A DNA stretch of 64,000 nucleotides from Malachius bipustulatus (taxonomy: Eukaryota > Arthropoda > Insecta > Coleoptera > Melyridae). Of this stretch, positions 56,475-64,000 are shown piece after piece (positions within the stretch are counted from its first letter, which is position 1; each line of letters begins with the position of its first letter). The DNA is taken from contig OU342630.1 in assembly GCA_910589415.1 (NCBI GenBank), positions 992,001 through 1,056,000 on the forward strand, in the 5' to 3' direction. Both the position numbers and the translations under genes were made by a program. The notes under the pieces were generated by a model that saw nothing but the letters and a program-made list of their open reading frames with translations, searched no databases and was not told the origin of the DNA.

Positions 56475-56996
56475 CTATTGAAGTTCCATTCTTCCCGCTG
56501 TAGATAGAAAATAATAGACATTCCCGAAAGAAGCACTCACGACCACCGTAGTACCCCGCAGCGTTGCCAAGTGTCGACAAAAATCCGTACCAGGACCGAA
56601 ATCCGAAACCGACCCGACCGTAACCTAAAAGTGCGATTTTGAGGCACTTCCCGGCGTCTGACGTCAAAAAGGACGAAATTTTTAAAAAGGCCGAAACCAA
56701 GGGGAAAGCATATCCGAGGAATCCGAACCATCGAAAATTTTGGGCGGTCATTTGGAGTTTTTGGCCTTTGGTTTGCTAGGTCAGATTTTCTTTCGCTATT
56801 GCATCCAGAGGGACCCAGCCGACCGTTTGAACCCCGCAGAACTTCCAAGACTCCATTGCAAGAGTCCCAAAATCGGCCAAAACCCCGCAGAAGTCGAACC
56901 GTTGGTCCGATCCGACTGGAATTTTTTGCTCTCCCCTGGGCACCTCACCGCCGACCTATTCAGTGCAGTCAGTAACCTCCCCCCCGACCGCCGCGC
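56475..56996 (+). other. Leader of element E
   Basis: About 520 bp between primer site and Gag ATG, without an AUG-initiated frame that I would call. Probably carries the packaging signal. Confidence 0.5.
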
Positions 56997-58385
56997 ATGC
57001 TCGATGCTGACTGGTTCAAAATGGGCGCTGATGATCTCGAAGAGGGAGCAGCGGCACCAGGGCCTACAGGACCGTCGACAGGCCTCTTCGCCAATCCCTT
57101 TGGTGACCCACCTTCGCAAGACGAACCCCGCACGTCCTGGATCTACCGGTTAAAGAAGGACGAGTTGGACGTCGAATTAGCCAGACTGGGACTGTCATGC
57201 CCATCAACAGTGGAGGAGAAGCGAAGGATATTATCAGCCAGGATCAAGTCCCTCCCCGGTTTGGCGTCGGACAGCAAGACCGCCGTCACGACGCTCGCCT
57301 CATCGACCGTTACGACGACAACAGTGGTGTCTTCCGCACTACCCGCATGCACCACTGCGACTACATGGACGTCTTGCCCCCCGACCGCTACAACCGTCCA
57401 GACACCGACGCCTCAGACCGCACCGCCACCGTGGCATCTGCCAACGCCAACGGCCCCGAGTTATATACCGTACGCCTTTGCCCCAATGGTCCCGTCTAGA
57501 CCGACCGAACCGATGGGACCGCCCAATGTATCCGCCTGGAATCTGCGGTACGACGGGCGAACCAGTGCAGTCGATTTCCTGGAGCGTCTGGAGGAGCTCC
57601 GGGAGATATACGGAGTGAGCCAGGAAAGGATGCTCCGCGCCATGCCACTCCTACTGGAAGGAGAGTGCCTAGCATGGTACCGCAATAATTCTGCCTACAT
57701 GACGACGTGGCCCGACTTCCAGACGGCGTTCCGAAAATATTTCCTCCACGCTGATTATTTCTTCGACTTGGAGGCAGAGATCAGTCGGCGAGTGCAGGCG
57801 CCAGGCGAGGACGTGCTCCGGTATATCACCGCGATGCAGACGCTGTTCAGGCGTCACGGCTCGATACCGCCACACCGACAGTTGGACTGGATGCAGAGAA
57901 ACCTTCGACCCGAAATGAAACAAATGCTCTGGAGCAGCAGCTACGATGACGTAAGCTCGTTGATGGCGGACGCCAAGGCGGCCCAGGATGTGCTGGCCGA
58001 ACTCCGAACCGCCCGAAGATTTACGGGACCCGAAGCAAGACCGCTCCGTCCGTCCACCATGCCTTCCGCACCCCCCAGCCCACTGCCACCGAGAAGAACA
58101 GAATGGCAGTCCCATCAACAGCCGATCCGAAGTGCGTCGCCACCCCGGAGGGCGATCGAGGCTGGCGATACCATGACCGAACAGGCGGCGCCAAAAACAG
58201 TCAGGTTCTCTCCACCTGCACGAGACAACGCCCGAGCCGTCTGTTGGCGTTGTGGGGAGACGGGACACCTCCGCAGCCAGTGTTCCGGGCAGCCGAAACT
58301 CTTTTGCTCGCGTTGCGAGCGTCCGGGAGTAATGTCGCGAGACTGCGACTGTCAGCGTCCGGGAAACGAGACGCGGGGCGGGTAA
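56997..58385 (+). CDS. gag: Gag of element E
   Basis: 462 codons, intact. Approximate residues: a SAP-like N-terminal segment, YRLKKDELDVELARLGLSC (50-68); a Ser/Thr/Pro-rich linker (100-170); a capsid-like region (180-320) with WNLRYDGRTSAVDFLERL, CLAWYRNN and YITAMQTLFRRHG; and a nucleocapsid CWRCGETGHLRSQC followed by CSRCERPGVMSRDCDC. The CCHC plus second Cys cluster matches the layout in elements 1 and 2, placing E in the same broad Ty3 lineage. The ATG at 56997 is the first in frame and is near the end of the leader. The last codons contain the frameshift heptamer and the stop lies inside the downstream stem. Confidence 0.9.
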   Translation: MLDADWFKMGADDLEEGAAAPGPTGPSTGLFANPFGDPPSQDEPRTSWIYRLKKDELDVELARLGLSCPSTVEEKRRILSARIKSLPGLASDSKTAVTTLASSTVTTTTVVSSALPACTTATTWTSCPPTATTVQTPTPQTAPPPWHLPTPTAPSYIPYAFAPMVPSRPTEPMGPPNVSAWNLRYDGRTSAVDFLERLEELREIYGVSQERMLRAMPLLLEGECLAWYRNNSAYMTTWPDFQTAFRKYFLHADYFFDLEAEISRRVQAPGEDVLRYITAMQTLFRRHGSIPPHRQLDWMQRNLRPEMKQMLWSSSYDDVSSLMADAKAAQDVLAELRTARRFTGPEARPLRPSTMPSAPPSPLPPRRTEWQSHQQPIRSASPPRRAIEAGDTMTEQAAPKTVRFSPPARDNARAVCWRCGETGHLRSQCSGQPKLFCSRCERPGVMSRDCDCQRPGNETRGG

Positions 58386-58414
58386 AGACGCCGGAAAACC
58401 GGATACCCGCCCCG
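58361..58414 (+). promoter_or_regulatory. -1 ribosomal frameshift signal between Gag and protease
   Basis: The heptamer G GGA AAC (58361-58367) lies in the Gag frame as CCG-GGA-AAC. Six bases later a perfect 11-bp stem forms between CGGGGCGGGTA (58374-58384) and TACCCGCCCCG (58404-58414). The loop contains a second small hairpin, CCGG-AAAA-CCGG (58391-58394 with 58399-58402). Spacing and stem strength are those of retroviral -1 signals. GGGAAAC is a known retroviral slippery sequence. The protease frame is -1 to Gag and open across this site. Confidence 0.85.
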
Positions 58415-59926
58415 AGCAACCGTAACCGCCGCCCAGCCGACTTGGACCCGGACACACGACCGTTCCTCACCGTCACTATAGAGGGGAGGACGTTCGAGGC
58501 CCTCGTGGACACAGGGGCAACCCGTTCGTTTGTGGGCGCCGAAGTGGCCAGCCATTGCGAGAGCCAGGGCGTCCGTATTCGACGATATAAGGGGACGTCA
58601 GCGCGGATCGCCGACGGCACGACCATACCGATCCGGACCACCTTCCTGCTCGACGCTTGTCTTGGACCCGACAAATTGAAGGCGACCTGCCTGTCCTTGC
58701 CGAATTTACCCGTCGATATGGTGCTGGGGATGGATTTCCTTGGAGAAGGTCATTTCTCATTGGACATGCACAGGCGGGAGGTGTGCATCAAGGGCCGAAG
58801 GTACCCTCTCCGGGCCCCGGTGGCGGAAACGAGACACACCGACGACCGAAGCGGTCAGTCTCGCGCCCAGCGGCTGGAGAGCGACAGCAAGCGACCCCGC
58901 CAGGCCGAAACCGGTCTGGTGGAAGCGACTGGCGCCGTGGAGCCCCCCCGTCAGCGCTGCCGACGCCCCAGGAAACGCCGAACGAGCCCGGGACGGCGCC
59001 AGAGCTACCGCTTAGTGACATGCGACGCCCCGACAGCCCCGCCGCGCGCAGAAGGCGATGTTTGCGCGACCGAAACCGCGGATCGCGAGAAACTTGACGC
59101 CTGGTACCGAGAGAAATGTGACACCGTCAAGAAGAACCCGGCCGCATGCCCCGATGTCCGTATCCGTGACGACCGCCCGCAGCGGCGGGTCCCGGATAGT
59201 AACCGTCCGTTCGAGGAGGGGACCAAAGAGCAGGGTAAGCTGTGCGTCCCGGCAGGTCCGCGTCACCGTATTCTAGAGGAGAACCGCGACGGAACTACCG
59301 CAAACCGTAGCCCCGACATAATGTCCGGCGGCGAGTCCGAATTAGATTATGGGTTCAGCACACCTCCCTCCATAAGCTACACCTTTACCGACACCCCGTC
59401 ACCGGAACCCGAGCCGCCTATACGCCACGCGACACCGGCGGAGACGCCCGCCGCAGAGGCGTCGGCCGCAGAGGTACAACGAAGACCGCCGTCGCCGAAG
59501 AGACCGGTCTTTCGTCGGTTGGGACGCCGCCCGACCACACCCGAGCCTGTCGGAAGGCCCGTTTTGTGCTGGCGGTGTGGCGAGACGGGCCATTACCGGA
59601 GCCAGTGCTGGGGGGCGCCGCGGCTGTTCTGCTCGCGCTGCAACCGGCCGGAGATTTTGTCCCGGGACTGCCCATGCCGGGGCGGACCCCTGGGACCCAA
59701 GCGCCGGCGTCCTCGAGAAGAGGACCGACACGAGGAGCCGCCGCACCGAGAAGGCCGCGCAACCCAGCCAAGGACGACGGCGGAGAAGGCCATCCAGTGC
59801 GAACTGCTGGTAGCGCCACTCGCACCCGCCCACTCGCCGGACGCCCAGGCCCGGAGGGAAGAAGTACGACGCCGCCGGTTCTACATCCGGCAGCCTCGGC
59901 GAACGTCCAGGTCACGGAGGGAGTGA
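58361..59926 (+). CDS. pro: Protease plus second zinc-knuckle frame of element E (pol remnant)
   Basis: Expressed by -1 shift from Gag; the frame is open from 58103 to 59926. It contains an aspartic protease with VDTGATRSF (about 58507-58533), ADGTTIPI and a closing DMVLGMDFLG. No RT or RNase H follows. A basic linker leads to LDAWYREKCDTVKKNPAACP and then RHRILEENRDGTTA (about 59087-59303), the segment that normally joins RNase H to integrase, and the chain leaves it just at the first zinc ligand of integrase. A Pro/Glu-rich stretch follows. Next is a second nucleocapsid-type module, CWRCGETGHYRSQC with CSRCNRPEILSRDCPC (about 59567-59670), and an Arg-rich end. The frame is intact, so the product would be protease plus an extra RNA-binding domain. 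Confidence 0.85.
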   Translation, partial: GKRDAGRVKTPENRIPAPSNRNRRPADLDPDTRPFLTVTIEGRTFEALVDTGATRSFVGAEVASHCESQGVRIRRYKGTSARIADGTTIPIRTTFLLDACLGPDKLKATCLSLPNLPVDMVLGMDFLGEGHFSLDMHRREVCIKGRRYPLRAPVAETRHTDDRSGQSRAQRLESDSKRPRQAETGLVEATGAVEPPRQRCRRPRKRRTSPGRRQSYRLVTCDAPTAPPRAEGDVCATETADREKLDAWYREKCDTVKKNPAACPDVRIRDDRPQRRVPDSNRPFEEGTKEQGKLCVPAGPRHRILEENRDGTTANRSPDIMSGGESELDYGFSTPPSISYTFTDTPSPEPEPPIRHATPAETPAAEASAAEVQRRPPSPKRPVFRRLGRRPTTPEPVGRPVLCWRCGETGHYRSQCWGAPRLFCSRCNRPEILSRDCPCRGGPLGPKRRRPREEDRHEEPPHREGRATQPRTTAEKAIQCELLVAPLAPAHSPDAQARREEVRRRRFYIRQPRRTSRSRRE

Positions 59927-60398
59927 CCGGGCGGAGGGGCGACGGTGGACCATGACGCTCGATCAGGATGGGTGAGTTTATTGTGCCGCGGTCAGTGAAT
60001 CCTCCCGTTAGGACCATACTAGAGAGTGTTGCCTAAAGTGTTGGTTTCATTTTTGGGGATTTGTTATTTTGGGGATGGACTTGTAAATAGATGGGGATTG
60101 ACTTGTATGATTTTTATTTAGGGAGTTAAGTTAGGGGTTGTAAATATAATGTAAATAGATAGGGAATTATTTTTGTATGTAAATAGATAGGGAATTATTT
60201 GTGTATATATATATAGGGAAATTAATTTTTGTTTGTATACCAGGAATTTTGGATACCGGGAGTTTGTTTATTTCTTTTGTAAGCGAGGCACAGCGTACAC
60301 GCGTTTCCATTTTATTGTTTGTTGCGAAGGAATGGTGAACGAGGGCGTTCTTTTTCTGGGAGCCAGGGAGGACAAAAGCCGGGGCTTTTGTCTACCGA
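59927..60398 (+). other. 3' non-coding region of element E
   Basis: T- and G-rich stretch with GTAAATAGATAGGGAATTA repeated near 60151 and 60180. No coding content. Confidence 0.6.
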
Positions 60399-60409
60399 AG
60401 TAGGGGGGG
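60399..60409 (+). promoter_or_regulatory. Polypurine tract of element E
   Basis: AGTAGGGGGGG immediately before the TGTAATG start of the 3' LTR, the usual plus-strand primer position. Confidence 0.85.
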
Positions 60410-62256
60410 TGTAATGAAGTCGTGTTACCCCGACTCCATCTAGTTTATTTTATTTCTATTTTTCCATTATTTCTAATAAATAAAGATTATTCCGACGGCG
60501 TAGGTAGGTAGGTAGGACCACCCCGTTTAAGTTATTATTAATCCAGTTGAGTTTTTGCGAATAGTACAGAAATAGGGTTCGGTAGGTAGATACCTTGAAT
60601 CGGCGAGGTACTAATAATTTTCATGATTTCATTTAATTTCATTAATTTTTTATGAACAGGCTAATTTTTAAAGTAACTGAATCGATGCAGTTGGCTTCAA
60701 ATTCAAGCAAGTTATCGACCACTATCGCAATATAAAAACGCCGAAATGCACCGGGCCGCAGATAGCAGTTTAAATTAACCTTTTTTACAGAGAAAATGTT
60801 CTCGAAAATTTCTATCTCACCAGGAACCGATAGTGGTCGCTATATAAACCGGGGCCGTGATTTGAAAAATTAATTCCGAATTCTGATCTCCGATCGTAAA
60901 GACGGGTGTCAGCAGTCTCAGTTTAAGTACCTACCGGGAATTCCGAGTGCAAGCAGTTGTGGTTATTTTTATTTTTGTTCTTTTCACCGGGAAGTTAGTA
61001 GTTAGTTAGCAATAGTTTAAGAATAATTGTTAGTAGTGCATCTGAATTAATAGAAGATCTCTGTCTAGACCCGTTGCCGAAGAATAGTCAAAGGTAGGTG
61101 CTGTTGCAATTTATATTTCTGCTGCGGTCGATATTTTTCTCCTCTCACTCCTATCGCTCCAGCCTTCATCAGAACCGTCTCCTCCTTCCGTTGTTGGTAA
61201 CAAAGGCTTCGCTCCTAGTTCACGGTCCATCGCCTGGCATAGCAAGGGTGGATCAGTGCGCCGGGAGTGGTGTCTGGTACCAGCGGAACAACGGGTTCCT
61301 CTGATAACCCCTACCATCTCCGTTGTGGGTAACAAAGGCCTCGCTCTTAGTTCACGGTCCATCGCCTGGCATAGCAAGGGTGGATCAGTGCGCCGGGAGT
61401 GGTGTCTGGTACCCGCGGAACAACGGGCTCCTTCAATACCCCTTCATTTCCACGTTGTGAGCAACAAGGATTTCGCTCCTGGTCCACGGTCCATCGCCTG
61501 GCATAGCAAGGGTGGATCAGTGTGCTGGGGGTGGCGTCTGGTGCTCGCGGAGCAGCGTCCCGCCGAAATCGTGCCGATTCCCCTCCGAATGCGTAGTTGA
61601 GATCACCGTGGCCGCACTACTCACATAACCGCCGAGATCAGCCCGCCTAGTTATTCCTTTTTTGTCAAAACCGATCCAGGCCGTTTTTAACCGCCCGTTC
61701 GTCATTCCGACGTGTATACCTACCTACTTATTAGTCGCAACCACCCCTCACGTACCGCTGTGCCCCGTGACCGATTTGTTATTATTTATTTATTCATACC
61801 GATTCATTATTATTGCTCATTGTGTACCTACTCCGATAAATTAATAATAAAAATTGTTAAGTTGAATTCCGTGGTGTTAATGTTCATCCGTTCTGCATTA
61901 ATTAATTAAGTATCCTTTAAACCGATAATCACTCGCTACAGCTTGGCTCCTCGGAGGTGTCAATGCTTTCGGAAAGCGATTAAAGCCCGCTTTGCCGAAC
62001 ACAGTTATTTTAGGGTGGTAACCTCAACCGACCCCTGGCACTTTCCGTTTCTCCACAGAGCTACCCCTGGGACAAGGGTACTACAGCAGTACCATTGTAA
62101 TTACGACTCAGGTAAGTGGGAAGATTTGGCGAGAACATCTTCCCAAGGGAGTAAACCCTCAGTAAAAATCTGGCGCCCGAGGAATCCGTCCGATCTCCAG
62201 GCGATTCCGGACCAGCGAAACGCCACGGACGACTCTCAGGCGGAGTCGTAGTTACA
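60410..62256 (+). repeat. 3' LTR of element E
   Basis: 1847-bp copy of the LTR. Differences from the 5' copy that I see: A for G near 60488, T for A near 60686, A for G near 60879, C for T near 61574, C for G near 62237, and an extra 25 bp near 61087-61111 containing TCAAAGGTAGGTGCTGTTGC. The tandem array is at 61187-61582. Confidence 0.93.
61187..61582 (+). repeat. Three 132-bp tandem repeats in the 3' LTR
   Basis: Same array as in the 5' LTR, offset by 5805 bp. TCCATCGCCT at 61226, 61358 and 61490. Confidence 0.9.
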
Positions 62257-62440
62257 AATTATTGCCTTCTTTGGTAATTTCAATCATTTCTAAAGTCAGT
62301 CTTTTTTTTATAGGTTCTTTCTGTTCTTAAAATAGACACTTCTTTAAATTTTGGTCTGTGATTCAGTTGATTGGCATGTTGTGCCAATGCACATCTTTGT
62401 GGGTGCAATCTGCAGTAACTCTTATGTGATGTTAGTCTTA
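62257..62440 (-). pseudogene. Penelope-like GIY-YIG endonuclease, middle part
   Basis: The minus strand encodes RLTSHKSYCRLHPQRCALAQ, HANQLNHRPKFKEVSIL and RTERTYKKKTDF. The spacing of R-x-x-x-HK, ALAQHA, NH(R)P and ILRTER-Y matches the GIY-YIG domain of Penelope-like elements. A stop follows near 62277. The domain is cut at one side by element E and at the other by the Harbinger-like insertion. Confidence 0.7.
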
Positions 62441-63261
62441 GCTGCGTTCGGGTATTAGGTCCGGAGTTAGAACAAAACAGGAGTGAGAACTTTGTGGGTA
62501 TACCCGCAGTACATGGAACAGTTTTAACCCGAACGCTCGATAGCTGTCAACAGTAGTGTCAACTGTCCAATCGTCTAGTTGCAAGGTTATGACGATTTTT
62601 TTAAATTTAAATTATACAATATGCTCACGCTCAGGACAATCGTTTATCCAGTTTATTGTTTATTTTTGTTAAGTAGTATAATAGCATTCACTTTTCAACT
62701 TATAATATTGATTGATAAATAGTATTGATCTTTGTAGTCATTAAAATTTAAAACATCAAGACCAAGTTAGACAACAAAATAATCTATACCTAAAAACAAA
62801 ACCATGAATCCAATAGTGGCGGTACTTAATTAGGCAAAGGAAATATATTTAAGCTCAGATTCTTCTGATAGTGGTGACGAAAATGTGATAGAAAAAATAC
62901 CGAATTATGCGGAAAACATTATATCACGCATGAGAGATATCACATTTCTGCAACATTTTAGAATGACAAAAACGACGTTAAAAACTTGATAGAAAAGGCA
63001 ATATAGCTGTTCACTATTCACTTCCATTTTGTTGCCCAATAAATATTTTTAATTTAAACACACACAGTTTTTAGGTTAAGATAAACAAACTAACTAAAAA
63101 AAAGAGCAAGTTCTACTTGAGCGAGGTAGGGCTTGTGGAGTTTTTATTCACTCCATTCACCAATAGCCGAACGGTGTTCCGTTCACTCCATTCACTCCAT
63201 AACGTATACCCGAACTGGTTTGGAGTGAATAGAGCAAATAGAGTCAATAGCCGAACGCACC
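62441..63261 (+). mobile_element. Harbinger-like TIR element remnant
   Basis: Ends GCTGCGTTCGGGTATT and, inverted, GGTGCGTTCGGCTATT. TTA is present on the left (62438-62440) and TTC on the right, so the usual 3-bp TWA duplication is probably decayed. It contains part of a Harbinger transposase (62804-62989) and several CCATTCACTCCA-like repeats near the right end. It splits the Penelope GIY-YIG domain. Confidence 0.65.
62804..62989 (+). pseudogene. Harbinger-type transposase N-terminal fragment
   Basis: The frame from ATG 62804 has a TAG at codon 10, then SSDSSDSGDENV, and RMRDITFLQHFRMTKTTLKT before a stop. The F-x-QHFRMT(K)-T segment is conserved near the N-terminus of PIF/Harbinger transposases. 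The catalytic domain is absent. Confidence 0.6.
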
Positions 63262-63330
63262 TTCTGTAAGTATCCTGATGTTTGCCCTATATACTGTATA
63301 ACGTTTACTTCCCCGGGCCTGATTATCTGT
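63262..63330 (-). pseudogene. Penelope-like GIY-YIG endonuclease, N-terminal motif
   Basis: The minus strand reads VNVIQYIGQTSGYLQK, matching the second half of the GIY-YIG signature (YIGQT). It joins directly in sense to the piece at 62257-62440 if the Harbinger-like element is removed. Confidence 0.65.
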
Positions 63331-64000
63331 TGCCGAAAGCAACTGTGATCATCTATTTACCTGAATTTTCACTAATAGAACCGTTGTGTTTTTCTTCCGT
63401 TGTGTTTCCCGTAGTTACCCCTGCTCGTTGATTGAGGTATGCCAGGATTAGTATGGCGAAACGGATGGCGCAAAAGAACCTACTTTGTCTCATTGTCACC
63501 TGGATTTTCTTATTTCTCGGCTGATTTGGATTTCCTACAGAAAAGCGGGGAAATTCCCTAACTAACACTTGTTGTTAACTGTTGGCTTCCTGTCAGATAG
63601 TCTAAAAGCGAATGGAGAGCGAGAGAGGATGTGTTTGCAGCGAGCGTAAAAAGGCGAAGGGCGAGAGGGGCGGCGATTTTGCATAGAGAGCATAAAAAAA
63701 TGAAAAGCGAGAATGGATTCCCTTCATGCATCTTTCAAACTGCAATCCATTTCGGATTCCACTCCTTTACACACCTGTGCTTTCTTATTATTTCATTCCT
63801 TTGATTTTCCAAAGGAAAGTGTGATTTTATCACCTTGATTACAAATTTCCCGGGATTTTGCGGGATTATTTGCATGATTTACCTATTCAATATTTTCCTT
63901 CCTTTTATTTCCTTTTATTTCCTTTTTCTAATTTCTTTGATTTCATTTCAAGCATCAGCTTGAATTAATTAAAGAAGACAACCACTTTATTGGTTACAGA
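63331..64000. other. Non-coding DNA at right edge
   Basis: No feature supported. GCGAGAG and AAAGCGAGAA words near 63620-63710 are simple purine-rich sequence. A 71-codon minus-strand frame at 63353-63568 shows no motif. Confidence 0.4.

Larger units (their letters stand above)
54630..62256 (+). mobile_element. Element E: young Gag-protease LTR retrotransposon without RT or integrase
   Basis: 7.6-kb plus-strand element: 1822-bp 5' LTR, primer site, Gag, a -1 frameshift signal, protease-containing frame, polypurine tract, 1847-bp 3' LTR, and a 4-bp AATT duplication. LTRs begin TGTAATG and end GTTACA. I count about five base differences plus one 25-bp indel (present in the 3' LTR near 61087-61111). 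The coding part is GC-rich, unlike the AT-rich flanks. It is inserted in a Penelope-like remnant. Confidence 0.93.

Noticed and set aside
57143..60017. Long minus-strand and alternate-frame open frames over the element E genes
   Set aside because: They are shadows in GC-rich coding DNA; only the Gag and -1 frames show domain motifs.
63353..63568. 71-codon minus-strand frame at the right edge
   Set aside because: Contains no recognisable domain, and the adjacent sequence is Penelope remnant and simple repeats.

Overview
The window looks like a heterochromatin-like or repeat-rich stretch of an arthropod nuclear genome, most likely an insect. The reasons are AT-rich non-coding DNA, a tRNA-derived SINE, errantivirus-type gag/pol/env with a baculovirus F-like envelope, RNase H-bearing LINEs, and Ty3/gypsy, copia, Penelope, hAT, P/THAP, Harbinger and Crypton remnants. 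I recognise no host protein-coding gene and no rRNA or functional tRNA gene. Almost every supportable feature is a mobile element or a piece of one, and many are inserted inside others.

Layout. 1-7.1 kb: a plus-strand Ty3/gypsy element (element 1) with an intact pol and a gag broken by one stop; its 5' LTR lies outside the window. 8.0-10.5 kb: a minus-strand relative (element 2) cut off after protease. 10.5-16.6 kb: AT-rich DNA holding a SINE with target-site duplication (TSD), a LINE fragment, a TIR element (CACTGAG ends) and a MITE. 16.6-31.2 kb: one old minus-strand errantivirus-like element (gag, protease, integrase, env). It was invaded by a LINE tail in env, by a 4.1-kb composite of DNA transposons in integrase (THAP/P-like element, hAT element, foldback X, inverted repeat, Crypton fragment, palindrome), and by a young complete Ty3/gypsy element B in gag. 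31.2-37 kb: non-coding DNA with a tandem duplication carrying a TIR element. 36.9-46.7 kb: an integrase fragment, an RNase H LINE (LINE1), a copia pol and a Jockey/CR1-type LINE. 46.7-52.2 kb: a foldback X end, then foldback element Y with LINE2 inserted in one arm. 52.2-63.3 kb: pieces of a Penelope-like element split by a Harbinger remnant and by element E, a young 7.6-kb LTR element with 1.8-kb LTRs.

The main theme is loss of the reverse transcriptase module. Element B (26.2-29.5 kb), the errantivirus-like element (23.6-25.1 kb) and element E (57.0-59.9 kb) come from different Ty3 lineages, yet each keeps Gag and protease and lacks RT and RNase H. LINE2 lacks its RT catalytic block. Elements B and E, which have 4-bp TSDs and nearly identical LTR pairs, are therefore young insertions that cannot have moved with their own enzymes. 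Element E also has a textbook -1 frameshift signal between Gag and protease, and a second zinc-knuckle module where pol should continue. It is the best candidate for an undescribed system: a Gag-protease-only LTR element living on RT and integrase supplied in trans.
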